From the NCBI GenBank assembly GCA_958510825.1, contig OY294049.1, forward strand, positions 31,834,774-31,898,773: DNA of 64,000 nt, given 5' to 3'. This DNA comes from Brachypterus glaber. Lineage: Eukaryota > Arthropoda > Insecta > Coleoptera > Kateretidae. Of this stretch, positions 62,158 through 64,000 are shown piece by piece. The stretch's first letter is position 1; each line of letters starts with the position of its first letter. A program made the position numbers and the translations under genes. Below the pieces are notes generated by a model. It was not told the DNA's origin, made no database searches, and was given only the letters and a program-made list of their open reading frames with translations.

Positions 62158-64000
62158 ATGTTGCGTAGATTTGATTTCTGTTTCTAAACTCGGCATAGAG
62201 CCCAGTTTCATAGTAGCAATTGTTGTCAACCTGAGGTATTAGCACGTTCATTCTAAGGTGTATTCTTGTTGGTCTTTCATACTTGGAGGAAATAAAAGGG
62301 ATTTTTTCCGGAAAAATTTAGAACTTACATTCAAGTCGATATTTAACGAAGAGATTTTGTACAAAAAGCACCCCGAATGTCGAAATTTGGGGGTAGTTCT
62401 ACCTATTAGAAAATGAGGTTATCGTTAAATGAAATCTGGAAAAAATTTCTGACAATTCGTACATTTGGAGTTCTCTGATTGACCGAGGGCGTTAAGGGTG
62501 AGCAAGATTTTTATTGGTTGTGCAAGCTTGTGCAAGCTATTTGCTATTAGATAGTAGTAAATTTTTTTAGCTTTTTACTGGAGGGCTAAGTTCAATTTAG
62601 CCCCCCCCCCCCAAGGTTTTTTTTCATATAATTAACCAAGCTTTTTTTTTGGTTGTGCAAGGTTGCGCAACATGTGTGTAAACTACTTAGGTATTTTGTA
62701 TTTTTCAACTGGGGGGGGGGGGGACAAAGTTGACCAACCCGTATTATAGATCGTTTAATATTCGTTTGATGATAAAAATGTCCCTTGATGAAATAAAAAA
62801 AAAATAGAGTAAAAGAAAAAAAAATAATAAAAATCAGACATTCTTTTTGTAACTGACGTGACATTTTGACACATGAAGTACAAATATCTCTCAATCTATA
62901 ACTATATTTAAATGTTTTTTTTGATGTATATTACTTGCAATAGGAACTACTTTCCTCATGTCAAGTATCATTGTAAAGCTAATGATAGATTTCTTGCTAC
63001 AGCAACTTTAATACCTGTATCTGACGGGACAAAAACACCCATCATTCGAGACTTGCTCACGTTTGTTTAAAATTCTGTTAGTTGTATGAGACTACAAAGT
63101 TATTTCTTTTATACAAAATGTATATTTGACGTGAAGAGCCTGTATTTTAATTAAAAAACCAGGTGTTAAGATAATTTTTTTAATTCATAATCCCTAATGA
63201 AACAACTTATAACGCAACCTGATTTTTTTAATAATTTATTTTTAAATTTACACAAAAAAACACGGCTTTCCCTTATTAGGCCTTATATTAACAAAAATCG
63301 CGTCAAAGAGGTCTTTCGGATTCGGATTCCTGCATGTCTTGGTGTTATTAATCTACCCAATCCAAATCCCACCCGCTCGTTTTTCAAAGTTATGCTCATA
63401 TTAAAAAATATATAAAATACCAAAAAAAAAAAACTAAAAACCATTAAAAAACTTATAAAAAACAAAAAAAATCTAAAAAATATTATCGTAACTTAGAGAT
63501 TAAGAGTAAGTTTTTATCTTAATACGACAGGATCTTTTATTGTTTCATTTAACTTTTTTTTGGTTCCAAAAGAATGGCCTAAATATTTATTTCAGGGTGT
63601 TTCGTTTTGAAATGGGACATCCTGTTTTTTTTTAAATTTAACTTGAAAAGCATATGACATTATTAATACAACTAAAGTTTACTTAAATATACGTATATTA
63701 ATGCATCTTAACGGCAAATATAATACCAGAAGATTACAAAATAGTGAATTCAAGAGTAATATTTATTGGGGTGGAGCGACAAAAATATATTTTATTAAAA
63801 TTCAGGATGACTATATGCGGAAAAGGGAACGTTCAAGTATTACGTAACGCTCCTAGGGGGGGGGGTCATTTCAAAGTGTTACGCCCATCTTAATTTTAGG
63901 AAAATAGCATTACAGGGGGGGGTCCAAAATGAACAAAATTTGCGTTACGTAATACTTGAACGTTCCCAAAGTTGATTTTTGTTTTTGTGAATTAGATACT
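62158..64000. repeat. Repeat T, copy 2, reaching the window end
   Basis: Parallel to 53,505-55,090. Differences are longer C and G runs (62,601, 62,711), about 170 bp extra at 62,820-62,990, and a MITE at 63,825. It is truncated only by the end of the window. Confidence 0.88.
63825..63967. mobile_element. MITE, family M1, copy 2 (143 bp)
   Basis: GGGAACGTTCAAGTATTACG at the start, its complement at the end. Flanked by AAA (63,822-63,824 and 63,968-63,970). The homologous empty site at about 55,009-55,020 (GCGGAAAAGTTGATT) has a single AAAA run, which proves the insertion and a 3-bp duplication. Confidence 0.93.

Overview
The window looks like intergenic, transposon-saturated DNA from a large, strongly AT-rich animal genome, most likely an insect. 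The evidence is CR1-like LINEs, an intact insect-type Ty3/gypsy errantivirus with a baculovirus-F-like envelope, a virus-type family B DNA polymerase gene with short spliceosomal introns, foldback elements and many MITEs. I recognise no complete host gene, rRNA, tRNA or CRISPR array. The species cannot be named from the sequence alone.

Layout. 1-12.3 kb is a four-layer nest on the minus strand. A dispersed repeat (here called R) is split by LINE A, A is split by LINE B, and B is split by LINE C, a nearly intact CR1-like element with a PHD/coiled-coil/esterase-like ORF1 and an endonuclease-RT ORF2. 12.25-16.6 kb holds a broken, intron-containing protein-primed-type DNA polymerase B gene of Polinton/Maverick or adintovirus flavour, with two small ORFs after it. 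16.8-17.4 kb is a LINE 3' fragment. 17.4-20.25 kb is a foldback element whose arms are tandem units of about 324 bp. 20.3-27.4 kb is non-coding, with two more foldback elements, two MITE families sharing an inner end sequence, and dispersed repeats R and S. 27.98-36.24 kb is an 8.3-kb element with long inverted termini. It is interrupted by a 6.0-kb non-autonomous LTR element with 1011-bp LTRs, a primer site and a polypurine tract but almost no coding capacity. 36.2-37.8 kb is another foldback.

38,503-46,870 is the best-preserved element: an 8368-bp minus-strand errantivirus with 228-bp LTRs that read as identical, a CTCG target duplication, and open gag, pol and env. Its Pol carries an extra domain between RNase H and integrase that closely resembles the ADP-ribose glycohydrolase TARG1/OARD1 macrodomain. 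The lysine and aspartate of that enzyme's catalytic pair are both present at the same spacing. I consider this the most notable observation in the window.

46.9-64 kb is non-coding repeat DNA: satellite-like tandem repeats of about 172 and 348 bp running into a 200-N gap, a zinc-finger ORF, foldbacks, a LINE fragment, an almost exact 2.5-kb tandem duplication, and two copies of a repeat T. Copy 2 of T has a MITE whose empty site is preserved in copy 1.
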